Assembly (NCBI RefSeq): GCF_018215265.2
Contig: NZ_CP136562.1
Coordinates: forward strand, 124,001-188,000
From: Paenarthrobacter sp. GOM3
GTDB lineage: Bacteria; Actinomycetota; Actinomycetes; Actinomycetales; Micrococcaceae
Reading direction: 5' to 3'
Length of the DNA stretch: 64,000 bases
Shown here piece after piece: positions 53,297 to 62,726 of this stretch (positions are counted from its first letter, which is position 1; every line of letters begins with the position of its first letter). The translations under genes and the position numbers were made by a program. The notes under the pieces were generated by a model, which was given only the letters and a program-made list of their open reading frames with translations, had not been told where the DNA came from and did no database searches.

Positions 53297-54424
53297 TTAC
53301 AGCGGCGGGAGGACCGCCCGCGCCTCTTCCGGCTCCATTCCGCTGGCCTCAAGCAGGTCCACCATGAGGGGACGGAAGAGCATGACCACGGTCTCGCCCT
53401 CGAGCCTTTGGACGTCAAGCATCTTGGGGTGGAGCCGGGCGGCAATATCAGAGAGGTCGTTCCGGGCGCGCCGCAGATGAACCCGCCGAGTACCTTCGCT
53501 TTGCTCGGCGAGCCCAATGGTCATCTCGTCGATTGCGGCGGCGGTTTCCTGCAGGACCTCGGAGATGCTGTCGATCGCTTCGTCGGACAGGGCCGCATGG
53601 TTAATGGCACTGGTCAGGCGCCGCGCGAACACGCGGCTGTTGCGCAGCGCAAGATCGATGTACTCCAACGAATGCTCCAAGCCCGCCAGTTCATCGCGAT
53701 GCCTCCGGTGCGCGGGAGCAAGTGTGGCTACCTCCCCGGACGCCCGCAACGTCTGCCGCATCCGATCCACTAACGGCTGGCAGTTGCGGCCACGGATCAA
53801 GGCGTGCCAGGCGGTGGTCGAGTCGCTGTCGATCATCGCCTTCGCGCACTCGCGCAACACTTCCGCGAGCTCGTGCAGGATCTTCTGGACATCTTTCCGG
53901 GGCTCCCGGCGCGGATCCTTGGGCACCAGGATGGTCACCAGCAGCGCGCACACGCCACCCACCACCGCATCGAGACTGCGCGTAAACGGCCCGCCGGCCG
54001 GCGCCGGAAGCAGCACCACCAGCAACGACTGCAGCCCCAGTTGGGTTGTGAAGATGGTGCCGCTGTCCAGGAACCTGGCCAGCAGGATAGAGAAAAGAAG
54101 CACGACGGCGGCCTGCCAGATCCCAGCGCCCAGCCAGTGGAGCAGCAGGTCGCCAACAACGATCCCAAGTGTGCAGCCAAGGCCCACCTCGATGACCCTG
54201 CGGAGGCGGGGATCGCGGGAGAAGCCCAAGGCAATCAGGGACGACGTGGCGGCAAACAAGGGGCCTTGGTGGCCCAGCACGTACTCGGCGAAAGAGTAGG
54301 CACCCACCGCGCACACGGTCATCTGGATTGCTGGGGTCAACGAATTCCTGCTGCGTACCAAGCCTGTCCGGACCCTGGCGCGCAGAAACCTCTTGCTTGC
54401 AGAAAATCCCTTCGCGGCAGCCAT
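53297..54424 (-). CDS. FUSC-family (aromatic acid exporter-like) membrane protein
   Basis: The roughly 375-residue protein has about six transmembrane segments in the first 170 residues (for example TPAIQMTVCAVGAYSFAEYV, GLGCTLGIVVGDLLL, GGVCALLVTILVP). A long soluble helical C-terminal part follows, the layout of FUSC/DUF939 proteins, possibly exporting aromatic acids. I chose ATG 54424 (MAAAKGFSASKRF). Upstream the frame stays open but runs into the pst promoter region. It is divergent from pstS. Confidence 0.8.
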   Translation of the reverse strand: MAAAKGFSASKRFLRARVRTGLVRSRNSLTPAIQMTVCAVGAYSFAEYVLGHQGPLFAATSSLIALGFSRDPRLRRVIEVGLGCTLGIVVGDLLLHWLGAGIWQAAVVLLFSILLARFLDSGTIFTTQLGLQSLLVVLLPAPAGGPFTRSLDAVVGGVCALLVTILVPKDPRREPRKDVQKILHELAEVLRECAKAMIDSDSTTAWHALIRGRNCQPLVDRMRQTLRASGEVATLAPAHRRHRDELAGLEHSLEYIDLALRNSRVFARRLTSAINHAALSDEAIDSISEVLQETAAAIDEMTIGLAEQSEGTRRVHLRRARNDLSDIAARLHPKMLDVQRLEGETVVMLFRPLMVDLLEASGMEPEEARAVLPPL

Positions 54425-54517
54425 GTGCTCCAGTCTATTTGCCCCGGCATGCGCAACGACGGCAACCCGGGTGCCGCTCAAGGTGGCGCGCGCCACATAA
54501 CCCAATGGTCCGCCGTC

Positions 54518-54539
54518 GTTCACCTTCTGTTCACCTTTC
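54518..54539 (+). promoter_or_regulatory. PHO box (tandem PhoP sites) upstream of pstS
   Basis: Two adjacent 11-bp units, GTTCACCTTCT at 54518-54528 and GTTCACCTTTC at 54529-54539, match the actinobacterial PhoP direct-repeat consensus (GTTCACC-N4). They lie about 125 bases before the pstS start, as in the known Streptomyces and related pst promoters. This indicates induction at phosphate starvation. Confidence 0.8.
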
Positions 54540-54661
54540 ACGACAGGTCCCGTTACCTGCGCTCCTTACCTTCAGTAAAGGAACAAAAAGGTCCACAGCT
54601 CGCGCACGCCGAAATCTCCGTTCGGCCCGCATCGAAGAATCCCTGGAAGGGGCACATCCAA

Positions 54662-55783
54662 GTGAAGGCAACTCACTTCGGCCGCAACGCGGCAATCGCG
54701 GTCATCGCAGCCGGCGCTCTCGCGCTCACTGCTTGCGGTTCAGACAACGCAACGGGCACCCCGGCTGGCACCCAGTCGGCAGCATCCGGCACCAAGGTCA
54801 CCGGTACCCTCACCGGCATTGGCGCCTCCTCCACCGGCGCAGCCATGGACGCCTGGAAGGCCGGTTTCGCCACCGCAAACCAGGGCGCCACCGTGCAGTA
54901 CTCCCCGGATGGTTCCGGTGCAGGCCGCAAGGCGATCATCGACGGTTCGGCACAGTTCGCCGGCTCGGACGCCTACCTGAAGGACGACGAGCTCGCTGCT
55001 TCCAAGGCCAAGTGCGGCCCCGACGGCGCCATCAACCTCCCGGTGTACATCTCCCCGATCGCCGTCGCCTTCAACATTCCCGACGTCAAGGAACTGAAGC
55101 TCGACGCCGCGACGGTCGCCAAGATCTTCCGTGGCGAAATCGCCAACTGGAACGACCCCGCCATCGCCGCCCTCAACGCAGGCGTCACCCTCCCGGACCT
55201 CAAGGTCACCCCGGTGAACCGCTCTGACGACTCCGGTACCACCAGCAACTTCACCGACTACCTGGCAGCTGCAGCTCCCGAGGTCTGGACCGACAAGGCT
55301 GCCGGCGTCTGGCCCGCAGCCCTGAAGGGCGAAAACGCCAAGGGCACCTCCGGCGTCGTCAAGACCGTCACCGACACCCCCGGTGCAGTGACCTACGCGG
55401 ACGACTCCGCTGTTTCCGGCAAGCTCGGTACCGCCTCCATCAAGGTCGGCGAAGAGTTCGTCAAGATCTCCGCAGACGCTGCCGCCAAGGCTGTCGAAGC
55501 CGGCAAGCCTGTCGATGGCCGCGCCGCCAACGATGTCGCCATCAAGCTGGACCGCAAGACCACCGCAGCGGGCGCCTACCCCGTAGTCCTCGTCTCGTAC
55601 CACGTTGTCTGCACCACCTACGAGTCCAAGGCAGTTGCCGACCTGGTCAAGGCCTTCGAAACCTACGTCGTTTCCGATGAAGGACAGAAGACCGCAGCTG
55701 ACGCCGCGAAGTCCGCACCGCTCTCCAAGACGCTGCAGGACAAGGCCAAGGCCGCTATCGAAACCATCAAGGCCAAGGCCTAA
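54662..55783 (+). CDS. pstS: Phosphate ABC transporter, substrate-binding lipoprotein PstS
   Basis: The 373-residue lipoprotein captures phosphate outside the cell and delivers it to PstCA. The signal peptide has lipobox LALTACG (Cys near residue 25). The mature part has the PstS signature with TGIGASSTGAAMDAWKAGF, SDAYLKDDE, and PVNRSDDSGTTSNFTDYLA. I chose GTG 54662, with GGAAGGGG nine bases upstream; the frame is open well upstream but that region holds the PHO box. pstC begins 138 bases after the stop. Confidence 0.95.
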   Translation: MKATHFGRNAAIAVIAAGALALTACGSDNATGTPAGTQSAASGTKVTGTLTGIGASSTGAAMDAWKAGFATANQGATVQYSPDGSGAGRKAIIDGSAQFAGSDAYLKDDELAASKAKCGPDGAINLPVYISPIAVAFNIPDVKELKLDAATVAKIFRGEIANWNDPAIAALNAGVTLPDLKVTPVNRSDDSGTTSNFTDYLAAAAPEVWTDKAAGVWPAALKGENAKGTSGVVKTVTDTPGAVTYADDSAVSGKLGTASIKVGEEFVKISADAAAKAVEAGKPVDGRAANDVAIKLDRKTTAAGAYPVVLVSYHVVCTTYESKAVADLVKAFETYVVSDEGQKTAADAAKSAPLSKTLQDKAKAAIETIKAKA

Positions 55784-55921
55784 GGTTTCCCGGCGGGTTT
55801 GCTGAACCCGGCTGAACACTGAAGTTCCCTGTCCCGCTCTCCGGTGGCCACCGCGGCACCGGACCGGGGCAGGGAACTTAGCCATGTAAGACCAGTTCAC
55901 TCCAGACTGAAGGATCGTGAA

Positions 55922-56854
55922 GTGACCACCAACTCCCTGACAACCTCCCAAGGCGCAGGACGCGCCGGGGACAAGGTTTTCTCCGGGGCCGCCATGGCCG
56001 CAGGGTGCCTGATTCTCGCGGTTCTCTTCGGAGTCGCGTTGTTCCTTGTGGTCCAGGCAATCCCTGCGCTGACCGCACCGCCCGAGAGCATCCAGGGCGG
56101 GCACGGCTTCTTCGCCTACATCGCCCCGATCGTGGTGGGCACGCTCATCGCCGCCGTGATCGCCCTCGTCATCGCCACGCCGGTAGCCATCGGTGTGGCC
56201 CTGTTCATTTCGCACTACGCCCCACGCCGGCTCGCTTCCGGCCTCGGCTACGTGGTGGACCTCCTCGCAGCCATCCCCTCCGTTGTGTACGGCGCATGGG
56301 GTGCGGCCTTCTTGGCCAAGGAAATCTCTCCGGCGTATGACTGGCTGGCCAACAACCTCGGCTGGATCCCGATCTTCGCAGGCCCGGCCTCCGCAACCGG
56401 CAAGACCATCCTGACCGCAGGCATCGTCCTGTCCGTCATGGTGCTTCCCATCATCACCTCCCTGTCCCGCGAAATCTTCCTGCAGACCCCCAAGCTGCAC
56501 GAAGAGGCAGCGCTCGCACTGGGAGCCACCCGCTGGGAAATGATCAAGATGGCCGTGCTGCCTTTCGGTCGCCCAGGCATCATCAGCGCCATCATGCTGG
56601 GCCTCGGCCGCGCACTGGGCGAGACCATGGCTGTTGCCCTGGTGCTGTCCTCCGGCGTCCTGACAGCCAGCCTCATCCAGTCCGGCAACCAGACCATCGC
56701 CGCCGAGATCGCCCTGAACTTCCCCGAAGCCAGCGGCCTCAAGGTCAACACGCTGATCGCCGCCGGCCTGGTGCTGTTCGTCATCACCCTCGGGGTGAAC
56801 ATGATCGCCCGCTGGATCATCACCCGGCACAAAGAATTCTCGGGAGCCAACTAA
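55922..56854 (+). CDS. pstC: Phosphate ABC transporter permease PstC
   Basis: The 310-residue inner-membrane subunit has six transmembrane segments and the binding-protein-dependent transport motif EEAALALGATRWEMIKMAVL near residues 195-214, followed by GLGRALGETMAVALV. I chose GTG 55922 with AGGA seven bases upstream; the open frame continues 26 codons upstream. pstA follows directly, with the pstC stop TAA touching its ATG. Confidence 0.95.
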   Translation: MTTNSLTTSQGAGRAGDKVFSGAAMAAGCLILAVLFGVALFLVVQAIPALTAPPESIQGGHGFFAYIAPIVVGTLIAAVIALVIATPVAIGVALFISHYAPRRLASGLGYVVDLLAAIPSVVYGAWGAAFLAKEISPAYDWLANNLGWIPIFAGPASATGKTILTAGIVLSVMVLPIITSLSREIFLQTPKLHEEAALALGATRWEMIKMAVLPFGRPGIISAIMLGLGRALGETMAVALVLSSGVLTASLIQSGNQTIAAEIALNFPEASGLKVNTLIAAGLVLFVITLGVNMIARWIITRHKEFSGAN

Positions 56855-57958
56855 ATGACCGCCACAGCAGTCCGTAAACGCTCCGCGCTCACCAAGGGCC
56901 AACTGCCCAAGTTCGCGCCCTACATCGTTCTGGCCGTCGCGCTGATCGTGGGCGCGGCCATTCTGGCGCTCATTGGCTTCAACGCGTTCGGCTGGGGCCT
57001 GGTCTCCGCCATACTGTTCGCCGTGGGCCTCGTTTCCTGGAGCGGAGCCGTTGAAGGCGCCCGCAAGGCCAAGGACCGGCTTGCGACCTGCCTGGTGGTC
57101 GGTGCCTTCCTGATCGCGCTCCTGCCGCTGATCTCGGTGATCTGGACCGTGCTGGTCAACGGCATCCCCGGCCTCATCACTCCCGGCTTCCTGGGCACCT
57201 CCATGAACGGCGTCACCGGGGCCTTCGACAACAAGGCAGCGGAAGAGGGCGCCCCCGTCCTCGGCGGTATCTACCACGCGCTGATGGGTACCATCCAGAT
57301 CACCCTCCTTGCGACGGTCATTTCCGTGCCGGTGGGCCTGCTGACCTCGATCTACCTGGTGGAATACGGCAACGACCGTCCGCTGGCCCGCGCCATCACG
57401 TTCTTCGTGGATGTCATGACAGGCATCCCGTCCATCGTGGCCGGCCTCTTCGCGGCAGCGTTCTTCTTCGCCATCGTGGGCCCCGGCACCAAGACCGGTG
57501 CGGTGGCCGCCGTCGCGCTTTCGGTCCTGATGATCCCGGTGGTGGTCCGCTCCAGCGAGGAAATGCTGAAGATCGTCCCGAACGAACTTCGCGAGGCCTC
57601 CTACGCGCTGGGCGTCCGTAAATGGCGCACCATCACCAAGGTGGTTATTCCGACGGCGATCTCCGGCATCGCGTCGGGCGTCACCTTGGCGATCGCACGC
57701 GTTATCGGCGAAACCGCGCCGATCCTGGTCACCGCGGGCTTCGCCACCACCATCAACAACAACGTGTTTGGCGGCTGGATGGCCTCGCTGCCCACGTTCA
57801 TTTACACGCAGATCCTCAACCCGACGTCGCCGTCCAACCCTGGTCCTTCGGACCAGCGGGCATGGGGCGCCGCGCTGGTGCTGATCATCCTGGTGATGCT
57901 CCTGAACCTCGGAGCCCGCCTCATTGCCCGCATCTTCGCTCCCAAAACAGGACGCTAG
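56855..57958 (+). CDS. pstA: Phosphate ABC transporter permease PstA
   Basis: The 367-residue subunit has the Pst permease motif [40 protein letters not shown], and about six to eight transmembrane segments. Its N-terminal 90 residues contain extra hydrophobic segments, longer than in E. coli PstA but usual for actinobacteria. ATG 56855 directly follows the pstC stop, so the two permeases are translated together. Confidence 0.95.
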   Translation: MTATAVRKRSALTKGQLPKFAPYIVLAVALIVGAAILALIGFNAFGWGLVSAILFAVGLVSWSGAVEGARKAKDRLATCLVVGAFLIALLPLISVIWTVLVNGIPGLITPGFLGTSMNGVTGAFDNKAAEEGAPVLGGIYHALMGTIQITLLATVISVPVGLLTSIYLVEYGNDRPLARAITFFVDVMTGIPSIVAGLFAAAFFFAIVGPGTKTGAVAAVALSVLMIPVVVRSSEEMLKIVPNELREASYALGVRKWRTITKVVIPTAISGIASGVTLAIARVIGETAPILVTAGFATTINNNVFGGWMASLPTFIYTQILNPTSPSNPGPSDQRAWGAALVLIILVMLLNLGARLIARIFAPKTGR

Positions 57959-58020
57959 CCGGGCCTGGCCCTGCAGGCCGCACTTACACTTCCAGAACCC
58001 CCAAGGAACAAAGGAACACC

Positions 58021-58800
58021 ATGTCTAAGCGCATCGACGTCAAAGACCTGAATGTCTACTACGGCAACTTCCTGGCCGTTGAGGACGTCAACATCAACAT
58101 CGAAGCCAAATCCGTCACGGCCTTCATCGGCCCGTCCGGTTGCGGCAAGTCCACTTTCCTCCGCACGCTGAACCGCATGCACGAGGTCCTGCCCGGTGCA
58201 CGTGTCGAGGGCGAAGTCCTGCTGGACGGCGACAACCTCTACGGCGCCGGCGTGGACCCGGTAACCGTCCGCACCCAGGTGGGCATGGTCTTCCAGCGCC
58301 CCAACCCGTTCCCCACCATGTCCATCCGCGACAACGTGCTGGCCGGCGTGAAGCTGAACAACAAGAAGATCTCCAAGGGCGCAGCCGATGCGTTGGTGGA
58401 GAAGTCCCTGGTGGGCGCCAACCTGTGGAACGAGGTGAAGGACCGTCTGGACAAGCCGGGCTCCGGTCTTTCCGGCGGCCAGCAGCAGCGCCTCTGCATC
58501 GCCCGCGCTATCGCGGTGGAGCCCCAGGTGATCCTCATGGACGAGCCCTGCTCCGCTCTGGACCCCATTTCCACGCTCGCCGTTGAGGACCTCATCAACG
58601 AGCTCAAGGACCAGTACACCGTGGTCATCGTGACCCACAACATGCAGCAGGCCGCCCGCGTGTCCGACAAGACCGCGTTCTTCAACATCGCCGGCACCGG
58701 CAAGCCGGGCAAGCTCATCGAGTTCGCCGACACCACCAGCATCTTCAACAACCCTGGCCAGAAGGCAACGGAAGACTACGTCTCCGGCCGCTTCGGATAA
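58021..58800 (+). CDS. pstB: Phosphate ABC transporter ATPase PstB
   Basis: The 259-residue ATPase energises phosphate import. It has Walker [13 protein letters not shown] at residues 39-50, signature [19 protein letters not shown] near residues 155-173, Walker [14 protein letters not shown], and the His switch VTHNM. AAGGAACAAAGGAAC precedes ATG 58021; 62 bases separate it from pstA. It closes the pstSCAB operon; there is no phoU gene behind it. Confidence 0.97.
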   Translation: MSKRIDVKDLNVYYGNFLAVEDVNINIEAKSVTAFIGPSGCGKSTFLRTLNRMHEVLPGARVEGEVLLDGDNLYGAGVDPVTVRTQVGMVFQRPNPFPTMSIRDNVLAGVKLNNKKISKGAADALVEKSLVGANLWNEVKDRLDKPGSGLSGGQQQRLCIARAIAVEPQVILMDEPCSALDPISTLAVEDLINELKDQYTVVIVTHNMQQAARVSDKTAFFNIAGTGKPGKLIEFADTTSIFNNPGQKATEDYVSGRFG

Positions 58801-58842
58801 GGGTTCCGCGGGTTCCGGCTTCTATGGGGGGAGTCGGCACGT

Positions 58843-58884
58843 AACGACGGCGGCCGTCGCCTTGGGGGTACGGCCGCCGTCGTT
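58843..58884 (+). terminator. Terminator after the pst operon
   Basis: A perfect 15-bp stem, AACGACGGCGGCCGT at 58843-58857 with ACGGCCGCCGTCGTT at 58870-58884, with a 12-base loop, runs into a T tract. Confidence 0.9.
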
Positions 58885-58892
58885 TTTTCATG

Positions 58893-58958
58893 CCCAACTA
58901 GGGGACAGCAAACGTCGCTATGAGCCGTCAATGGGGCGTTTGCTGTCCCCTAGTTGGG
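58893..58958. repeat. 22-bp palindromic element between pst and pit
   Basis: CCCAACTAGGGGACAGCAAACG at 58893-58914 is repeated as its exact complement at 58937-58958, with a 22-base loop. It ends two bases before the pit stop codon, so it may act as the pit terminator. The size and perfection suggest a dispersed palindromic repeat. No gene is inside. Confidence 0.75.
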
Positions 58959-58959
58959 T

Positions 58960-59976
58960 CTACATCTTTGCGAGGGGTGAGAACGCCAGTTCCAGCACGA
59001 AGGCCACCGCCGCGGTCACGATCGGGGTGGCCAGCCACAACAGCAGGATCCTCCTGACCAGGCGGCGGTTGACGGTATGGAACCGCTGGTTGATCCCCGA
59101 ACCCAGGACGGACGCCGTCAAGGTGTGGGTGGTGGAGAGCGGCAGCTGGAAGCCGATCGCGCCAATGAAGAGCATGACGGACGTGAGGGTTTGGGCCACG
59201 AATCCACGCAGCGGATCTACCCGGATGAGCTTGTGGCCCAGTGTGTGGGAGATCCTCCAGCCGCCCAACAGCGTTCCCGCGGTGAGCATGACGGCCGTGA
59301 GCAAAAGGATCCACAGGGGTACGTCGTCCCCGCCTGACAACCCGGCGGCCACCATTGCCAGGAGTATGACTGCTGCCGTGCGCTGCCCGTCCTGGAGCCC
59401 GTGGCCGAAGGCTACTGCTGCGCTTGAGACGGCTTGTGCACGTCTGAAGCGCCTGTTCACCACGTTGGGCTGCGAGTACCGGGCGGCCCAGGTTACTGGC
59501 CACACCAGGAGGTACGCCGCCCCGAAGGCTATCAACGGGGAGAGTACCAAGGGCAGGACCACTTGCGTGAGCACGATTCCGTCCACCCCGCCGATCGAGT
59601 TCCCGCCCACCAGGATGCTCGCGCTACCGGCACCGATCAGGCCGCCCACCAGCGAGTTCGTGGAGGACAAGGGAACGCCTTTCCACCACGCGTAGATGCC
59701 CCACAAGATGGAAGCTGCCAAAGCTGAGGCGAGCATGGTGAGGCCGCTGGGACCTCCGGGCAACGTAATCCACGACTGTGTGAAGGCGAGGATGAAGGTG
59801 CCGCTCAGCATGGCCCCAACAAAGTTGAAAATGGCTGCGAGGAGCACGGCGACGGAAGGCGTGAGGGCGCGGGTCCGGGTGGAGAGCGCCACCGCGTTGG
59901 AGACATCGCGGAAACCGTTGAGGAACGCGAACCCTGAGGCGAGTCCCACCACAAGGACAAGGAAGGCGATGGTCAC
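58960..59976 (-). CDS. Low-affinity inorganic phosphate transporter (PiT family)
   Basis: The 338-residue protein has about ten transmembrane segments and the duplicated PiT signature: GFAFLNGFRDVSNAVALSTR near residues 15-34 and FGHGLQDGQRTAAVILLAMV near residues 207-226. The usual signature Asn in the second copy is replaced by GHGLQDGQ, which is typical of the family. It imports phosphate, probably with protons or cations. It is convergent with pstB and directly follows the DUF47 gene, one base away. Confidence 0.9.
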   Translation of the reverse strand: MTIAFLVLVVGLASGFAFLNGFRDVSNAVALSTRTRALTPSVAVLLAAIFNFVGAMLSGTFILAFTQSWITLPGGPSGLTMLASALAASILWGIYAWWKGVPLSSTNSLVGGLIGAGSASILVGGNSIGGVDGIVLTQVVLPLVLSPLIAFGAAYLLVWPVTWAARYSQPNVVNRRFRRAQAVSSAAVAFGHGLQDGQRTAAVILLAMVAAGLSGGDDVPLWILLLTAVMLTAGTLLGGWRISHTLGHKLIRVDPLRGFVAQTLTSVMLFIGAIGFQLPLSTTHTLTASVLGSGINQRFHTVNRRLVRRILLLWLATPIVTAAVAFVLELAFSPLAKM

Positions 59977-59977
59977 G

Positions 59978-60595
59978 TCAGGATTCCTTGACGATAATGC
60001 TGCCTACCTGGGTGGCGACCTTCCGCATGTCCTTGGTTACTTCCACTAACTGGTTGGCGATGTCCCGGTGTCGTGCGTACTGCGCCGATTTCATGTCCTT
60101 GAGCATCTCGGCGACCCAGATCCGGTGTGTCCGTTCCGCACGTTTGGCCAGGCGGAGGATCTCGATCCAGTAGTCCTCCAGCTCGTCCAGGTCCTCGAGC
60201 TTCCGCATGGCGTCCACGGTCAGCTCGGCTTGGCGGCTGATGATTTCCAGCTGGTCTGCCGCGCGCTTGGGCAGCCGGTCCAGCTTGTAGAGGGACACCA
60301 GGTCGCCGGCGGCGTCAAGCTTTTCCATTGCTTCGTTGAGGTGGCGGGAAAGGGTATACATGTCCTCGCGGGGCAGCGGATTCACGAAGCTGGTGCGCAT
60401 GTGCGTCAGGAGGGCGAAGTGCAGGTCCAGGGATTTGGACTCGTGCTCGTGCAATTCTTCGGCGAGGCGCTGGTGCTCGCTTGCCTGGGCGCCGAGGATT
60501 TCTGAGAGCGTCCCGGTGGCGGCCACGATGACACCGGCCATCTGCGCGAGCAGTACGAGTCCGGCGGGTTCCTGGGGGAAAAGGCGCAGCTTCAT
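59978..60595 (-). CDS. DUF47/PhoU-like phosphate-transport regulator
   Basis: The 205-residue all-helical protein opens MKLRLFPQEPAGLVLLAQMA and contains a helix pair typical of the DUF47 family (PhoU-like fold). Such proteins are usually encoded with PiT transporters and are thought to modulate them. The stop is one base before the pit start, so the two form an operon. I chose ATG 60595 with GGAAG upstream; the frame stays open another 23 codons. Confidence 0.88.
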   Translation of the reverse strand: MKLRLFPQEPAGLVLLAQMAGVIVAATGTLSEILGAQASEHQRLAEELHEHESKSLDLHFALLTHMRTSFVNPLPREDMYTLSRHLNEAMEKLDAAGDLVSLYKLDRLPKRAADQLEIISRQAELTVDAMRKLEDLDELEDYWIEILRLAKRAERTHRIWVAEMLKDMKSAQYARHRDIANQLVEVTKDMRKVATQVGSIIVKES

Positions 60596-60793
60596 GTCGC
60601 TTCCGGGCTGGGGGCGGATAGGGCGGCGGACGGCTTGACTTGACGCAGCCCGTTTCGATCCCAACTTTACCGGTCCCGCACGCGTGGATGGTGAGCGCCC
60701 CGACTCCGCAGGGCAGAGGTCCCCATCGCCGAGCCCTCTTTATCCATGCAAGACTGGGCGCGTCAATGAATTTATCCACTCAATGGGGGAACT

Positions 60794-61525
60794 GTGCGCA
60801 TCAACAACACTGTAAAGATCACCAGCCTTGCGGCGGCGGGATTGCTCGCCTTGACCGCTTGTGGAGCCACTGCCGCAAGCACGACGTCGGGTGGTTCCGA
60901 ACCGTCGTCGTCCTCCTCTTCGGCTGCCTCACCGGCCGCGTCCTCCTCCGTCTCGGCCTCCGCAGGTTCCGATGGGGCTGCAGCATCCTCGGGCTCGTAC
61001 ACGGCGGCCGCTTGGGCCCTTCCGATCACGGACAAGGGCGACAAGCTTGGCAGCATGAAGGGCGACAGCTTCAGCGTCGACATCTACCAGGTGGCCACGG
61101 ACGTCGCCTCCAAGGACAGCATGTTCCTGGACAAGGAAACCAAGGAAAACCTGCTGAAGAAGGGTGCGCCGATCGTCTACGTGAACTACGTGGTCACCAA
61201 CACATCATCCGCTGACATCCCCTTGGGTCACTCGCTGGTCACTCCCAGCGCCAAGTACGCGGACTGGAAGTACCTCGGCGGCATGCCGTCCGACTCCAGC
61301 AGCGATGGCTTCAAGAAGTACGGGCTCAGCAGCTCAGGCATGAAGCTCAAGGAAAAGGACCCGTTTGTGTTGAAGCCCGGCGAATCCTTCAACATCGCCG
61401 AGAACTTCGGCTACACGCCCGGCAAGGAAGCGGAGATTTCGGCCACTATGACTCCTGCGGCGGCGGACGGAAAGCTGGATCACGACAAGAAGGAACAGGC
61501 CAAAACCACGGTCACACTGAAGTAG
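60794..61525 (+). CDS. Hypothetical lipoprotein
   Basis: The 243-residue protein has a lipoprotein signal peptide ending LLALTACG (Cys near residue 23), a Ser/Ala-rich linker (residues 27-75), and a folded part with YVNYVVTNTSSADIPLGHSL, then VLKPGESFNIAENFGYTPG, like a beta-sandwich of the DUF4352 type. It should be anchored to the outer membrane face. The start is GTG 60794 after GGGGAAC. Function is unknown. Confidence 0.72.
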   Translation: MRINNTVKITSLAAAGLLALTACGATAASTTSGGSEPSSSSSSAASPAASSSVSASAGSDGAAASSGSYTAAAWALPITDKGDKLGSMKGDSFSVDIYQVATDVASKDSMFLDKETKENLLKKGAPIVYVNYVVTNTSSADIPLGHSLVTPSAKYADWKYLGGMPSDSSSDGFKKYGLSSSGMKLKEKDPFVLKPGESFNIAENFGYTPGKEAEISATMTPAAADGKLDHDKKEQAKTTVTLK

Positions 61526-61536
61526 GTTGGCGCATA

Positions 61537-61569
61537 TGCCCGGGTTCGGCCAAGTGCTGGCCCGGGCAT
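61537..61569 (+). terminator. Hairpin after the lipoprotein gene
   Basis: TGCCCGGG at 61539-61546 is complementary to CCCGGGCA at 61561-61568, with a 14-base loop, about a dozen bases after the stop. There is no T run directly behind. Confidence 0.55.
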
Positions 61570-61757
61570 TCCGCATCCGGGCATAAAAATGGTGCCGAAC
61601 CGGATACGCCTCTCGGCGGTAGGCCGCTCGAAGCGGCTATATGTTGAAGCCCGGGGGTTTCGCGGTTCGACACCAGTTTTAGTTTTCACCGTTGAGCGGG
61701 CTAAGTCAACATTGACAGTCCGCGCCCGACGTGGGTACGTTTCGCCCTTTTGTTGGA

Positions 61758-62417
61758 CTAGTCCAGCTCGCCAAGGCGCCACGCGTTGGCGGCATGCTCA
61801 AGGTCTTCAGCGGTCTTCACCAATTGGTGTGAGTTGCGCGTGAGCTTGCTGGCATGGCCTTCGTTGGTGTGCTCTGCGCCATCGGCGAGGGTCGCCTGGC
61901 CGAGTGCCACCACGCGGCAGAAAGCAGCGGAACGTTCCAGCGCGACGTCGAACTCGCCGTCGAACGCGCCAGACAAAATGGCGTCAGCCATGGTCTTCAT
62001 TTCGTCTGCTCCAGGCGGCTCCGCGGCGCCCGCTACGACGTTGGAAACCTGGGCGGTGTCGCGTCCTGCCCGGAAGTAGACAGAGATCCGCTCCGGGTTT
62101 TGGATGGTGGCGGCGCGGAGTGCGTAGAGCCGCCACAACGCCCCGGGGAGGCTTCGCGCCGGGCTTTCGGCCCACATTTCAGCGATGGCCTCGAGGCCCT
62201 GTTCGTCAGCCAACTTCACCAGGCGTCGCGTAACTTTGGGGTCGTCACTGTCGCGGCCACGTTTGACCAGCGCTTGGGCAGCGAGATGCGCAGCCTCGGA
62301 AACCCGCGCGGGGTCGGCTCCACCAGCGAACGGTTCGAAATCGATGGGCGCGAAGGGCTTGGGCTTGTGGTGCCTGTTTGCTCCGCCGTACGCAGGTGGT
62401 CCTGGCTGTTCGCTCAT
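61758..62417 (-). CDS. Hypothetical protein
   Basis: The 219-residue soluble protein is Ala-rich and probably mostly helical, with FEPFAGGADPARVSEAAHLA and ESPARSLPGALWRLYALRAA as the best-conserved-looking stretches. ATG 62417 (MSEQPGPPAYGGANRH) is preferred; the frame extends another 38 codons upstream but these are basic and look non-coding. I do not recognise the family. The 230 bases behind it (61526-61757) have no gene that I can see. Confidence 0.65.
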   Translation of the reverse strand: MSEQPGPPAYGGANRHHKPKPFAPIDFEPFAGGADPARVSEAAHLAAQALVKRGRDSDDPKVTRRLVKLADEQGLEAIAEMWAESPARSLPGALWRLYALRAATIQNPERISVYFRAGRDTAQVSNVVAGAAEPPGADEMKTMADAILSGAFDGEFDVALERSAAFCRVVALGQATLADGAEHTNEGHASKLTRNSHQLVKTAEDLEHAANAWRLGELD

Positions 62418-62551
62418 GAGTTCACCGTACTCCTGTGCTCTGGCGGGGTCGAGTAACGGTTGCTTGGACGCACGACGGCGCACGCCACGTTGAGTTCCTT
62501 GTCTGCGCTGACGTTGGGGTACAGTATTCATGGCTGTTTCTACAGCTGGAG

Positions 62552-62624
62552 GGGCCTTTAGCTCAGTTGGTAGAGCATCGGACTTTTAATCCGTGGGTCG
62601 TGGGTTCGATCCCCACAGGGCCCA
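62552..62624 (+). tRNA. tRNA-Lys (TTT anticodon)
   Basis: A full cloverleaf of 73 bases is seen: acceptor GGGCCTT/AGGGCCC, D arm GCTC-AGTTGGTA-GAGC, anticodon arm TCGGA-CTTTTAA-TCCGT with TTT at 62585-62587, and T arm GTGGG-TTCGATC-CCCAC. The CCA end is not encoded. It stands alone with a strong terminator. It reads the AAA/AAG lysine codons. Confidence 0.98.
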
Positions 62625-62630
62625 CCCTCC

Positions 62631-62667
62631 AAAACAGGCCGGAGACGTTGAGTCTCCGGCCTGTTTT
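62631..62667 (+). terminator. Terminator after tRNA-Lys
   Basis: A perfect 16-bp stem, AAAACAGGCCGGAGAC at 62631-62646 with GTCTCCGGCCTGTTTT at 62652-62667, has a GTTGA loop and a T run. It lies six bases after the tRNA. Confidence 0.92.
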
Positions 62668-62726
62668 ATTTGTTTCCGGCTTGGGCTGGGTTCGGCAATC
62701 CGTCAGTCACCCGGACGACGGTGTGC

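Noticed and set aside
54740..57277. Very long open frame (845 codons) on the minus strand across pstS, pstC and pstA
   Set aside because: It is antisense to clear pst genes, its product is a Gly/Asp/His-rich low-complexity string with no domain, and long antisense frames are expected where codon third positions are G or C.
61570..61757. tRNA- or tmRNA-like fragment (a GGTTCGA-like motif near 61660)
   Set aside because: I could not form an acceptor or anticodon arm around it; probably chance.
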